From a virus, in the IMG/VR virus record IMGVR_UViG_3300034198_004780, positions 24,727 through 88,726 of that record: a stretch of 64,000 nt of DNA; one strand, 5' to 3'. The position numbers were made by a program, and so were the translations under genes. Under the pieces are notes generated by a model. The model was given only the letters and a program-made list of their open reading frames with translations. It did not search any database and was not told the origin of the DNA. Positions within the stretch are counted from its first letter, which is position 1. Each line of letters starts with the position of its first letter. Positions 34,894 to 43,503 of the stretch are shown here, piece after piece.

Positions 34894-36524
34894 TCTGCTA
34901 TACTTTCCTCAAGAGCTCGTAAGTCGTCATCATCTGGATTCTCAAGATCAACTTCTGATGAATTAGTAATTTGTTCAAGTTCAAATAAACTACCAAAAGT
35001 ATTTGCCGCAGGACCGCCTTGTAATCGAGCACCTTCTAATGATTTTAAAAACGGGCCAGCTTGCTCGATCATTTCAAATGCTTCTTCTTTGGTAGTAGTA
35101 TTAAACAGGTCTTCGATAAAAGAACTAAAATACAGAATGTTACGTGGAACCCAGTCTGAATACTCATCGCTCATGTCTTGTGCTTTAACTTTCTTCCAAT
35201 GTTTCCATGAAAGTTTATCTTTAGTTTTAGCAATCTCAATGTCCATCAACTGTTGAGCACGTTGAACTGCACGAATATGACATTCAACGTTATGACCCAT
35301 CATAAGTGCATAGGCAAAACTATCCCACGATGTTTTGTTAGGAATCTTACCTAACTTGTTAAGTCTTGGAACTTCGACATAATGTTCCGGATTCAAATGA
35401 TCAAACTTTACACCTTCGCCTAACTGTGCTTGTGTCTTTGGAGTTCCGAGATTATAGTAGGCAATATCGCCCATCGTTAATCTGCGTCCAATTTCTGATT
35501 CGAATGGGAACGGAATGTCTGATCCTGAAAGTGCTTTGTTATCTGGGGCTTTGTCCATAATAACACTCCACCGCTTGGGCGTGTGGACTGCTGTTGTATA
35601 GACGAGTCCGTGTGCTGTTGCGATGAACGGTGAGGCGCAGTCAAAAGATACGGTAAAGTTTTCATTAATATGCTTTCTAATTTGTCGTTGAATTAAAGTC
35701 AAGTAGCATGACCAATCTAATTGGGCAGTGCCCAAGAAGTGCATCCAGTCTTTACCTTTGAGTAAATTATCTTCACGTAATGTAACTAGGCGCTTTAATG
35801 TGATATCCATCTTACACATATTAGCACCGCCCATTGCCCAACCTTCTGCTTCCTTACCAGCATATTTGCCTTTAGGATCGGAGAATTCTTTTACACCTTG
35901 ATACCACTTTTCAGCGGTATCCCAATCACCACCTTGTAGAACGTTAAGCCATTTGGTCTGACCTAAACGATTTTCTAAGAAGTAGTCATTGTTGAAGCGT
36001 GTCTTATCCAAACAATCTTCAAATGTTTTTAATCCAGTTTTAGGTGAGTGAATGTGATCACAGGCCCATGTTGGCACGTCCAACATCATTGACCAATCTG
36101 CTGTAAGCTCAAGCCACTCGAGAATCTTTTGACGAGTCTTGTTGGCTTCCTTGCCTTCAAAGTTTAACCAGTCAAATTTGAGAACACCCTTACCAATCTG
36201 ATATCCACCTGAGTCCCCCAAGATCATGGTGTTGCTACGATCTCGTTGTTGAATCATAGACTCTTGTTCCATGCTCTTGACAAGATCCAACTGAGCGTGA
36301 CCTGCTGAATACAGACCATATTTGTAGGTAAAGTAGCCGTCTTCTGGATTTAGAAAGTTCATGCCTTCTACTCCGCGATCAAAGCCTACAGGAATGCGAT
36401 CATCTGCGATAAACTTTTCTAATCGTTGTTTAGCAATATATGTGGAATAGAAAGAGGAGATTGCTGGCAAATATATTGCATAATCTTTCTGTAGTGGGGT
36501 TAGGTTGACTGGCGGAGTCTTCAT
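34890..36524 (-). CDS. dpdA: DpdA-type tRNA-guanine transglycosylase-like DNA modification enzyme
   Basis: DpdA proteins are TGT homologues that swap guanine in DNA for a 7-deazaguanine base. This 544-residue protein shows the TGT signatures. The first catalytic Asp is in ILGDSGGYQIGKG (Asp104), matching DSGGFQ. LQGGDWD lies near 196, GWAMGGANMC near 228, and WMHFLGTAQ near 260. The nucleophile Asp is in FDCASP (Asp295). The C-terminal 200 residues are specific to this group. It is in one operon with the clamp and the FolE/QueD-like genes. The exact base it inserts depends on precursors not all visible here. Confidence 0.88.
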   Translation of the reverse strand: MKTPPVNLTPLQKDYAIYLPAISSFYSTYIAKQRLEKFIADDRIPVGFDRGVEGMNFLNPEDGYFTYKYGLYSAGHAQLDLVKSMEQESMIQQRDRSNTMILGDSGGYQIGKGVLKFDWLNFEGKEANKTRQKILEWLELTADWSMMLDVPTWACDHIHSPKTGLKTFEDCLDKTRFNNDYFLENRLGQTKWLNVLQGGDWDTAEKWYQGVKEFSDPKGKYAGKEAEGWAMGGANMCKMDITLKRLVTLREDNLLKGKDWMHFLGTAQLDWSCYLTLIQRQIRKHINENFTVSFDCASPFIATAHGLVYTTAVHTPKRWSVIMDKAPDNKALSGSDIPFPFESEIGRRLTMGDIAYYNLGTPKTQAQLGEGVKFDHLNPEHYVEVPRLNKLGKIPNKTSWDSFAYALMMGHNVECHIRAVQRAQQLMDIEIAKTKDKLSWKHWKKVKAQDMSDEYSDWVPRNILYFSSFIEDLFNTTTKEEAFEMIEQAGPFLKSLEGARLQGGPAANTFGSLFELEQITNSSEVDLENPDDDDLRALEESIAE

Positions 36525-36527
36525 AGA

Positions 36528-37262
36528 TTATGCCTGTGCTGGAATGATATACTTGTAAGTAGCAATACCACTATCTAATTCAATTTGCATAGCACCGTCA
36601 TTACTAATACTCAACTTAGTGTTGTTTGCATCTGCAATTTTTAAGATACTTAATACTTGACTAACCGGCCATGTCCAAGACTTGCTCAATGTTCCTGCAA
36701 CTCCTGTGGCAAATACAAATTCACCACCGTGGGTTGATTGATCACCAAATACAAATTTAAGATTACCATTTTCAGTCTTAGTTAGGAATGTTGCGTGTTC
36801 TGCATTGGCGGCCGCCTGAAAGTTGAAACGCTGGATAGCGGCAACTGTGGGACTAACTTCAACGTGCCAATTAACACCGCGGAATTTAACTGTTTTAAGT
36901 TTCTCGTTGATAATTTCTGTGTTCATAAAACGATAATCGTTTTTAAAATCACCTACGTCATTTTCAAAGTGGATACCAACTGGAACTGTATCACCATTGC
37001 GATCAGCGGTAACAATGTCAAGTTTAGCATTTTCTTTGTAAACTGGGCAGTCTAAATGAATCTTCAACTTGTTAAGTTGTGGCATACCAAAGACGCCCTT
37101 CATTTCCGGTACTGCTGTGTTTACTTCTCCGTACATGATTACAGAACGGTCATCAGCCATACTATCAATCTTAGTAGCGGAGTCATCACCTGTAATTTTA
37201 ACGGTATCTAGGAATCCTAGATTATGTGTATGTCCTACAATGTCTTTAAGCAAATCAAGCAT
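36528..37262 (-). CDS. 45: Sliding clamp (gp45)
   Basis: This 244-residue clamp is close to T4 gp45 (228) and tethers gp43 to DNA; in T4 it also activates late promoters. Segments VSPTVAAIQRFNFQAAANAE and WTWPVSQVLSILKIADANN lie at the positions expected for the second domain of the clamp. It is the first gene of the long operon running to dpdA, folE and beyond. It has an excellent promoter (37281-37309) and ribosome site (AAAGGAGAATT), consistent with strong early synthesis. Confidence 0.9.
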   Translation of the reverse strand: MLDLLKDIVGHTHNLGFLDTVKITGDDSATKIDSMADDRSVIMYGEVNTAVPEMKGVFGMPQLNKLKIHLDCPVYKENAKLDIVTADRNGDTVPVGIHFENDVGDFKNDYRFMNTEIINEKLKTVKFRGVNWHVEVSPTVAAIQRFNFQAAANAEHATFLTKTENGNLKFVFGDQSTHGGEFVFATGVAGTLSKSWTWPVSQVLSILKIADANNTKLSISNDGAMQIELDSGIATYKYIIPAQA

Positions 37263-37280
37263 ATAATTCTCCTTTGTTAT

Positions 37281-37309
37281 ATTATATTTAGGTTTTTGGT
37301 CTTTGTCAA
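37281..37309 (-). promoter_or_regulatory. Sigma70 promoter for the clamp/deazaguanine operon
   Basis: TTGACA, 17 bases, TATAAT on the minus strand, a perfect consensus, 18 bases before the gp45 ATG. It should also drive dpdA, the QueD-like gene, the glycosyltransferase and folE. Confidence 0.88.
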
Positions 37310-37315
37310 GTAATT

Positions 37316-39985
37316 TTATTCAAAGCTGAATAAATTACCAAAATTATTGTCTTGCGTTGTGGATTCCAAATCCCACTCTAGTACACCGATAAGATTATCT
37401 AGTTTATTGTTGATAATGGCAGTTTCCATAGCACTATCATCAAAAGGCAATTCCTTAAACCACTGTGGCAAGCGCATCTCATCGACCGGATAAGCAACTG
37501 AAGTATAGCCCAAGGGATTCTCCTTTACCTTACACACAATTACTTTCATACCATCAACAACCTGTTGACTGTATTTGTCACCATTCATGCGCTTGAGAGT
37601 GTTCCAATTGATACTTGCTCTAACGTGACCTGGCATATTGGCTTTACCGGCTTTCTTTTCCTTGGCTTCGTATTCGGCAATATTGTTGGCACGTTTTGGG
37701 CTTCCTTTCTCCCAACCCGGCCGACTCTTAAACTCGGTGCGGAACTGACTGATACGATCGAGGATTTCAGTTTCGCCAGAACCATTTAATACCTTGGTTA
37801 GAAGTTCACTTAAAAAGTTCTGCATGAACTCTGGAGTATCTGAACGTTTCAAGTCTAGACCCATGGCTTTGATCTTACCTGGGCTGTCTTCTGTATCCTG
37901 TCTCTTACCATCTTTGTCGTAGTACAGTACAGCATAGCGTTTCTTGGTAATAAACAGGCCTTTAATAGCAACAATCTCACGACCTGCTTTGATAACTTCT
38001 CCTCGCGACTTTGGACAGTGAAAATCATCCAGCATAAACTGCGGGAATGTATCATTGACTTCTTCAGAGATCTGATCATATAACTGTACTACTGATTCTT
38101 TATTCCACGGAATGAGTCCCTTGTTGATATCATTCTTCAGCACAGGCCAAGCAGTAAAATATACAGAGTCAGTATCACCGTAGATGATGCTCTTACCTGT
38201 GTAGTCATACTCACCTGCAATGTATTCATTTACCTTTGCAGCCATATGACGGGCAATGCGGCGTCCTGTAAGAGTGGTTGATTGACCAATACGCTTGTCA
38301 AAGAAACGACAACCAGGATTAAGAATAGCACCATACAGACTGTTGAGGTTAATCTTTTTAACCAATTGACGCTTGTCCCAATATTCTTCTTCAATTTTAT
38401 TCTCCGCTTTAATACATTCTTTTAATTTGGCCTGCATGTCTTTACGTTCACTATACCATCGTTTCAGCAATCCAGGAATAACACCTTCTTTTTCGTAACT
38501 AAAGATAGTACCGTTAGCTGATAACATCCAAGGTTGATTACTGTCAAAAAATACATCATGTAATTGAGCACCACTTAGTACATCAGTCGACCCGTCTTCC
38601 CAATCAACAATAATATCGTGACTGATATCTTTACTCATGACAAGTTCATATTCATTACTGCCGAACTTGCCTTCCCATGCTGACGCAAAGCTACTGCCCT
38701 TGGCCATTTTAGCTTCAATTTCATCTTTGGTATAGTCTTGACGCAACTGTCCAACAATGGTCTCAGGACCCATATTAAGTGCTCTAATGGCACTGGGATA
38801 TAGTGAGTTGATGTCCATGCTTCCAATCCAGTCGTGAAGACCTTTCTTTGGATACGCTACATATGCACCCGCTGCTTGATTATCACCGCGGTCATCCATT
38901 CTAGGCCGGCTTGGAACAATAAGACCCTTGTGATGGGCTTCATTGATAATGGCCTGTTCAGTAACAGCCACAGCACCCATTGTTGTTTGGATCAATACAG
39001 TATTCTCATGAGCGACGGTATTAGCAAGGTCGATAAACTTCAGTTTCTTATCCAGATCATCAAGTAGTTTACAGTCATTAATGTTGTATTCAATAAACTT
39101 ACGGAAGTCATTGTTGTACAACTGATCAAGTGTGCCTTCGTATTGTGTCTTACGTTGACCCAACTCATATTCAGCAATAGCATCTAGTCGATATGAATGA
39201 CGTTCTTCGTAGGTGTACTTGCGATACAGTTCTAGTGAGTCAACGTGTACACGACCAATCAAGTCATATGTAACAGCAGCCTTGCCATACTTTTCATATT
39301 CACGTTTTTTAGGGAACTGTCCTAGCAGACAAAAACGACGAGTGTCATCTTTGCTTAGTGTTTTAGTAACACGATTAACTGTGTAGGGGATATCAAATCC
39401 TTCTGAGTTCCAACCTGACAATACATCAGCATCTTCAATAATGTTTAGAAACGCTTCTAACATATCTCCTTCATTGTCAAACAATACTGTATTGGGAAAC
39501 TCTTTAACCTGTTCTTGCGCCTGCTCCATGGTTAGTGTCTTTGGCGGAACTGCAAAACATACCATAGTTTCCATCCACTGTAGATAAACAGCAATAGCAG
39601 TGATTGGCATGAACGCATCTTCTGGTGATGCATAACCACGTTCTGGGTCGAAGTCGACCTCAATATCGAAAAAGGCTACGTTTAGTTTTGGAGCATCTTT
39701 GCCTAGGTAATTATCTTCTAGACAACGAAATACAGGGTTGATATCACTTTCAAATAACTTTTGACCTGAATGTATCTTTTGTTCTTTAGCAAATTCTTTC
39801 CAGTTCTTACAAGTGACTCTTGTCAACTGATCCCCATAAATTGACGTGTACTTGCCCTTTTGATCAGGGTAATAAAACAAGTAACGTGCTGGGTATTCTT
39901 GAAATATACGACCCTTCTTCGGGTCACGTTCTACAACGGTGACGATATCTGTCTCCCGATCCCATCGGGCATCTACATAACTCAT
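37316..39985 (-). CDS. 43: Family B DNA polymerase (gp43)
   Basis: This 889-residue polymerase is complete and close to T4 gp43 (898). The proofreading exonuclease motifs are present: DIE at 107-109, GWNSEGFDIPY at 191-201, and YNINDCKLLDDL at 300-311. The polymerase motifs are DINSLYPS at 391-398, KKINLNSLYG at 543-552 and YGDTDS at 602-607. The C-terminus ends NNFGNLFSFE, matching the clamp-binding tail of T4-like polymerases. No intron or split is seen. The leader carries two hairpins with near-identical loops at the ribosome-binding site, suggesting autoregulation. Confidence 0.96.
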   Translation of the reverse strand: MSYVDARWDRETDIVTVVERDPKKGRIFQEYPARYLFYYPDQKGKYTSIYGDQLTRVTCKNWKEFAKEQKIHSGQKLFESDINPVFRCLEDNYLGKDAPKLNVAFFDIEVDFDPERGYASPEDAFMPITAIAVYLQWMETMVCFAVPPKTLTMEQAQEQVKEFPNTVLFDNEGDMLEAFLNIIEDADVLSGWNSEGFDIPYTVNRVTKTLSKDDTRRFCLLGQFPKKREYEKYGKAAVTYDLIGRVHVDSLELYRKYTYEERHSYRLDAIAEYELGQRKTQYEGTLDQLYNNDFRKFIEYNINDCKLLDDLDKKLKFIDLANTVAHENTVLIQTTMGAVAVTEQAIINEAHHKGLIVPSRPRMDDRGDNQAAGAYVAYPKKGLHDWIGSMDINSLYPSAIRALNMGPETIVGQLRQDYTKDEIEAKMAKGSSFASAWEGKFGSNEYELVMSKDISHDIIVDWEDGSTDVLSGAQLHDVFFDSNQPWMLSANGTIFSYEKEGVIPGLLKRWYSERKDMQAKLKECIKAENKIEEEYWDKRQLVKKINLNSLYGAILNPGCRFFDKRIGQSTTLTGRRIARHMAAKVNEYIAGEYDYTGKSIIYGDTDSVYFTAWPVLKNDINKGLIPWNKESVVQLYDQISEEVNDTFPQFMLDDFHCPKSRGEVIKAGREIVAIKGLFITKKRYAVLYYDKDGKRQDTEDSPGKIKAMGLDLKRSDTPEFMQNFLSELLTKVLNGSGETEILDRISQFRTEFKSRPGWEKGSPKRANNIAEYEAKEKKAGKANMPGHVRASINWNTLKRMNGDKYSQQVVDGMKVIVCKVKENPLGYTSVAYPVDEMRLPQWFKELPFDDSAMETAIINNKLDNLIGVLEWDLESTTQDNNFGNLFSFE

Positions 39986-39990
39986 ACTCT

Positions 39991-40040
39991 CTCCTACCGC
40001 TTATGGCCGGTTAACCTTCACTTAGCGATTTATGGCTCGC
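39991..40040 (-). promoter_or_regulatory. Candidate gp43 translational operator (double hairpin)
   Basis: On the minus strand, GCGA/TCGC (40040-40037 with 40028-40025) closes an 8-base loop GCCATAAA. ACCG/CGGT (40011-40008 with 39999-39996) closes an 8-base loop GCCATAAG. The second hairpin abuts the AGGAG ribosome site at 39995-39991. T4 gp43 represses its own mRNA by binding a hairpin with an 8-base loop at this place. Confidence 0.55.
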
Positions 40041-40050
40041 AGGACCGTCT

Positions 40051-40353
40051 TCATGAAATATTTATGATTCTAATCAACGCAACTGTATCAATTGCGACTA
40101 GCAACAGATAGTTAGACAACATACCAACGCTACCGCGGCTCCACGATGCCCAGCCAAATATGGCACATTGTAAAATAAAAGTTGGGTAAAGTATCAACCA
40201 CGGCGGATTGGGAACAGTAATGGCTAAGGCAACTGCACATCCTATGCTCATCAACCAGGCAAGGATTTCTAAAACAAATCTTAAAGGGTATTCTTTAAAA
40301 TCTCTATTAGCCCATTGCCAAGTATCAGTAATACCTTTTTTAAGTTGAATCAT
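40051..40353 (-). CDS. Conserved phage membrane protein (100 aa)
   Basis: There are three membrane helices: about 25-47 (LRFVLEILAWLMSIGCAVALA), 50-68 (PPWLILYPTFILQCAIFGW) and 76-97. The family is known to me from T4-like cyanophages, beside DNA replication genes, and has no assigned function. It shares its first base with the stop of the upstream DsbA-like gene, so the pair comes from the same promoter. The three-helix layout would also suit a small transporter or membrane anchor. Confidence 0.78.
   Translation of the reverse strand: MIQLKKGITDTWQWANRDFKEYPLRFVLEILAWLMSIGCAVALAITVPNPPWLILYPTFILQCAIFGWASWSRGSVGMLSNYLLLVAIDTVALIRIINIS
40059..40066 (-). promoter_or_regulatory. Possible late octamer upstream of gene 43 (CATAAATA)
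   Basis: It matches the late consensus at seven of eight positions but lies 74 bases before the gp43 start, inside the end of the membrane protein gene. Late expression of a polymerase would be unusual, so it may be chance. Confidence 0.25.
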
Positions 40354-40655
40354 TAGTCGTCGTTGCGGTTTGGATTAATTGTATCGTTGTGTATTTCGCG
40401 AGTAGCGTGACCTGCAATGTCAACAATAGTTTCTAAATCATCAAACTCGTTAAACACACGATCCCAATCACCCTTTTGTGCAACTTTAATTGCTTTCTTA
40501 ATGGTGCTGGGCTTTACTTCCAATTCTTCTGCTACTGCTTTTATGGTATCGTTGAGACCTTCTGTAAGGTCTTGAACTTCTTGCAGCACAGTCACACCCT
40601 CAGAAATCAACTGACGGATCTTTGCTTTTTCTGGATCGCCGAATACTTTGCTCAT
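40353..40655 (-). CDS. dsbA: DsbA-like double-stranded DNA-binding protein
   Basis: This 100-residue helical protein contains LNDTIKAVAEELEVKPSTI followed by KKAIKVAQKGDWDRVFNEF. This aligns by eye with the middle of T4 DsbA (NELIKDIRIRAKDELGV, then a short basic helix and an acidic segment). T4 DsbA binds double-stranded DNA and helps late promoters. The match is from memory and the N-terminus differs. The gene has its own perfect sigma70 promoter. Confidence 0.65.
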   Translation of the reverse strand: MSKVFGDPEKAKIRQLISEGVTVLQEVQDLTEGLNDTIKAVAEELEVKPSTIKKAIKVAQKGDWDRVFNEFDDLETIVDIAGHATREIHNDTINPNRNDD

Positions 40656-40675
40656 AAAAAATCTCCTATACTGAT

Positions 40676-40704
40676 ATTATATAGGAGATCTAGAGTAAAG
40701 TCAA
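40676..40704 (-). promoter_or_regulatory. Sigma70 promoter for the DsbA-like gene
   Basis: TTGACT, 17 bases, TATAAT on the minus strand, 20 bases before the ATG at 40655. AGGAGA provides a ribosome site. Inverted GATCTCCTATA/TATAGGAGAT flank the -10. Confidence 0.85.
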
Positions 40705-40711
40705 GCATCGA

Positions 40712-41662
40712 TTACCGTTTGGTTAATTTGTTTAATTGATTTTGGAGTTTTTCTTCGTAAGTGCGTTCATGCTCAAACAACTCATCAGCTAGACTGTCGT
40801 GTGTCCACCCTTCTTTTGGCACACAGTTAGGAACAGTACGTCCACCTTTCTTCTTTGTACCTACAGGCTTGTAGCCTTTCCAGCAGGGATTTTCTGTCCG
40901 AAGACTTTCTGTTTTATTGTCCATGTGTTTTGCCAACCGATCAATTGCACCTGCTGAATCACCCGGCTTGGCTTTACGCTTGGCTTCAATATCAGCATGT
41001 TTCTTTTCGCGCTCTGTGGAACCTTTACGGAACTTTTCAAGAGCTGATGCTTCACTTACTTTGGGATTGATGCCCTGCTCTTTTTGACTTAGTAAATAAT
41101 CCCAAACGCTGACCAGCATCATTTCTGCTTTGGCAATCTTTTCCTGACACCATTCTGGAAGATTGTCGCCGTCATTGATAGTTTCTAACAAACCATCTAC
41201 TGATCTTTTTAGAGTGTGTAAGTTGCTTTCAGCCATACCAGCTTCGTCATTATATTCTGGACTATCAAACTCTTCCGCCATTTCTTTCTCTTTGCGATTA
41301 ATCTTACGTTGTGCTGTATTCATATTGATATGGCGTACAGCTTGATCAATCCAATCTTTATCGCCAGTACGCGGGTTAGGTACAGCGGCCTTAGCGGCGT
41401 CCTGTTGTGTCTTGCGTTTTTCTTTATAGCTCTTCAGAGTGTCAATACTTAGTTCGTTCAGTTGACGAGCAAGACGCACTTCATAGTTTTCAGCAAACTC
41501 TGCTTTCTTATGCTTTACATCGCCATTCTTTTCAGCTCGCTTTTTGTCTTTATGTGCGCCAGCGGCACCACCGCCGATTGCCGCATTGGCATTTTTAGCA
41601 ACAGGGTTCTTTGTCTTGATTGTGCGAATAGGATCGCGACGGTCTTTTTTTTCTTCGTTCAT
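40712..41662 (-). CDS. Head-region conserved protein with CWKGY motif (316 aa)
   Basis: This basic, mostly helical protein has a flexible start (GGGAAGAHKDKKRAEKNGDV, about 31-49), a helical middle and a C-terminal C-x19-C motif at residues 260-280 (CWKGYKPVGT...TVPNC). The same motif is in the 1,427-residue protein of this cluster at 1330-1350. GAGAHKDKK-type segments recur in proteins of aquatic T4-like phages near head genes. No enzyme motif is visible. It is the last gene of an overlapping run from 48973 and probably a packaged or scaffold-associated protein; this is inference. Confidence 0.72.
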   Translation of the reverse strand: MNEEKKDRRDPIRTIKTKNPVAKNANAAIGGGAAGAHKDKKRAEKNGDVKHKKAEFAENYEVRLARQLNELSIDTLKSYKEKRKTQQDAAKAAVPNPRTGDKDWIDQAVRHINMNTAQRKINRKEKEMAEEFDSPEYNDEAGMAESNLHTLKRSVDGLLETINDGDNLPEWCQEKIAKAEMMLVSVWDYLLSQKEQGINPKVSEASALEKFRKGSTEREKKHADIEAKRKAKPGDSAGAIDRLAKHMDNKTESLRTENPCWKGYKPVGTKKKGGRTVPNCVPKEGWTHDSLADELFEHERTYEEKLQNQLNKLTKR

Positions 41663-42435
41663 TTTGTTCTCTTTATTACTTTAGATTTTTTCTTGGCGTC
41701 TTTTGGAGCACCTACTGTACCACCAAATAACCACCCACCGCCCTGGGCAGGTGCGCTAGCAATGCTCCCTGAGCCAGTAGCACCACTGCTTGCAGATTCT
41801 TTTACATCTGCGGCACTAGTAGGATGTTCATCATTGTCACCGCTCTTGGCAATTAGTTTACCATTTGATCTGTCTAGGCTCTTCAACGCTTGAGGTTTAT
41901 GCTCTTCTTCGCCTTTCATAATTTTACGAGCGCGAGCAAGTCCGTCAACAATAACATCTAGACCATTTTCATCTGCTTGATATTTTATACCAATACCGCC
42001 TGCGGCTTCCCAAGCTGAGATATTACTACCACGGTCATCTACTAAAATGTTAGGAGTGCCGTCTGCTTGTTTTGCCCACTTGGCTTTGTTTGGAGTAATA
42101 ACAATATCAACAGGTTGTGGATTTAAATGTTGTTTAATCCAAATTCTTTTGTTCTTTTCACTATTTTCAAAATCGCCACGTAGTGGACTAGAGCAGATAT
42201 GATAGTGTCCGTACAATTTTACAATCATGGAAACTAATTGATCTGCATTACGTAATTTTGGTAGTCGTGCAAAGAAGTCTGTGCCCACCATTTTGTTTAG
42301 TGTGGGGTCAGTCTTTGCTGGAGGAATATCTCTGTAGTTACCGCTTTCGATGCCGGCAAGTTTAGCGTACTCTGTAAAAAAGTCTGCTAATACTCCATCC
42401 ATGTCTAAGTAAACTTCTGGTCGCTTCTCTTTCAT
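41659..42435 (-). CDS. HAD-type 5'-nucleotidase-like protein with low-complexity tail
   Basis: The start at 42435 overlaps the previous stop (ATGA); 42447 is possible. The N-terminal 160 residues are a HAD phosphatase of the 5'(3')-deoxyribonucleotidase type: VYLDMDGVLADF (two catalytic Asp), HYHICSSPLRG (motif II), and NILVDDRGSNISAWEAAGG (motif IV). The last 70 residues are a Ser/Gly/Ala linker (ASSGATGSGSIAS) and a basic tail, unlike other nucleotidases. It may dephosphorylate nucleotides. The tail and the head-gene context suggest packaging. Confidence 0.82.
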   Translation of the reverse strand: MKEKRPEVYLDMDGVLADFFTEYAKLAGIESGNYRDIPPAKTDPTLNKMVGTDFFARLPKLRNADQLVSMIVKLYGHYHICSSPLRGDFENSEKNKRIWIKQHLNPQPVDIVITPNKAKWAKQADGTPNILVDDRGSNISAWEAAGGIGIKYQADENGLDVIVDGLARARKIMKGEEEHKPQALKSLDRSNGKLIAKSGDNDEHPTSAADVKESASSGATGSGSIASAPAQGGGWLFGGTVGAPKDAKKKSKVIKRTK

Positions 42436-42812
42436 TTCTTCATCCAATCTGCTACAGGGCTACGAGTAGATACATCTTTAGTTTCTTCACTATTGATTGT
42501 ACTAATTAATTTTTTATCACTAGGCGATAGGCCGACTAATTTTAACGCATCGTCTATGTAGTCGTCAATCGTATTGGAGTAAGATACAATGACTTGATTC
42601 TCCCCCCAAGGGCTTACTGCATTAAACTCTGATCCAGCATCATTAGGATCTTTACGACCTTTTGCCGCCGCAATGGCAACACCAAACCGGTATTGCTTAT
42701 ACGGATCTTGATTTTGTAAAGCGGGAATTACATACGTAGCAGGTAAGGCACATGCAACGTCATCTTGCATACTTCCTATTCTACTTTCGTGAATGAATTC
42801 TCTTGCTCTCAT
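42432..42812 (-). CDS. Candidate capsid-targeted protein, MRAREFIHE type (126 aa)
   Basis: The protein begins MRAREFIHES. This resembles the T4 internal-protein targeting sequence MKTYQEFIAE, with I-H-E at the gp21-type cleavage position. The rest is a small soluble domain (YRFGVAIAAAKG, ALKLVGLSPSDKK) ending SPVADWMKK. It is paralogous to the next gene upstream. It overlaps both neighbours by four bases. Packaging in the head and release into the host are inferred from the N-terminus and context only. Confidence 0.72.
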   Translation of the reverse strand: MRAREFIHESRIGSMQDDVACALPATYVIPALQNQDPYKQYRFGVAIAAAKGRKDPNDAGSEFNAVSPWGENQVIVSYSNTIDDYIDDALKLVGLSPSDKKLISTINSEETKDVSTRSPVADWMKK

Positions 42813-43195
42813 TTCTTTTTATCTTTCTTTGAAGGCTTCATCCAGTCTGCAACTGGGCTAACATTATTTGTACTGTCTAACTCATCACTGTCTATATCAC
42901 CGTGGTTTAAATCTTCAGCGTGAGCCCCTACTGTTTTAAATGCCAGTGTCAGCATGTCTTTTTCAACTTGACTGTAAGGGAATGCCGCTTTGTTTTTTCC
43001 AATCCAACTTTTTGGATCCATGTCTGGGGGAGTAATACCGTCGCATCCGGCCACAGCCATTCCTAGTCTATAAGCAACATAATCTGCGTTCCACCGTTCA
43101 GAGTCACTAAATGTGATAACTCCGCGAGTAGACTGTTGCTGTCTCTTAGACATCTTACCAGCCTTTACTTCAGTTAGTAGTTCGTTAATTCTCAT
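42809..43195 (-). CDS. Candidate capsid-targeted protein, MRINELLTE type (128 aa)
   Basis: It begins MRINELLTEVKAGK, with L-T-E at the same place as I-A-E of T4 internal proteins. The core (VAYRLGMAVAGCDGITPP, LAFKTVGAHAED) and the end (VSPVADWMKPSKK) match the 42432-42812 protein, so this is a tandem duplication. The C-terminus is Lys-rich, in keeping with contact with packaged DNA. No function is known. Confidence 0.72.
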   Translation of the reverse strand: MRINELLTEVKAGKMSKRQQQSTRGVITFSDSERWNADYVAYRLGMAVAGCDGITPPDMDPKSWIGKNKAAFPYSQVEKDMLTLAFKTVGAHAEDLNHGDIDSDELDSTNNVSPVADWMKPSKKDKKK

Positions 43196-43503
43196 TTCTT
43201 TTCCACAGGCTTTTCTGATGTAAGGTACGGTAAACTAAACCATAACTTAAACCATTCGGGTGTTCCAGGTTTAATATTGTGCTTCTTCATCAGTTCACCC
43301 TTTTCATTACCAGTGACGCTGATATTACTACCCTTATTTATTTCTGTATTGTGAGCACGGTATTCTTGTAGTCTACCCTCTGCGCTAATCCCTGCTAGAT
43401 ACTGTATGACCTTTAATTCGTGTATGGGATCTTCAGGAGATAGATATGCATCATTGTCACTGTCCTGCGGAATATTATCTGTTGTTATACGATACTGTTT
43501 CAT
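43192..43503 (-). CDS. Conserved head-cluster protein (103 aa)
   Basis: The start at 43503 overlaps the upstream stop (ATGA) and gives MKQYRITTDN. The middle contains HELKVIQYLAGISAEGRLQE, and the end contains KKHNIKPGTPEWFKLWFSLP followed by a basic tail. The GTPEWFKLWFSLP segment is one that I recall in small myophage proteins. It lacks the I/LxE cleavage pattern of its neighbours. It is embedded in the overlapping gene run and probably belongs to the same packaged set. Confidence 0.7.
   Translation of the reverse strand: MKQYRITTDNIPQDSDNDAYLSPEDPIHELKVIQYLAGISAEGRLQEYRAHNTEINKGSNISVTGNEKGELMKKHNIKPGTPEWFKLWFSLPYLTSEKPVEKK

Noticed and set aside
41407-41893. Plus-strand open frames over the head cluster
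   Set aside because: Antisense to coupled genes with intact families.
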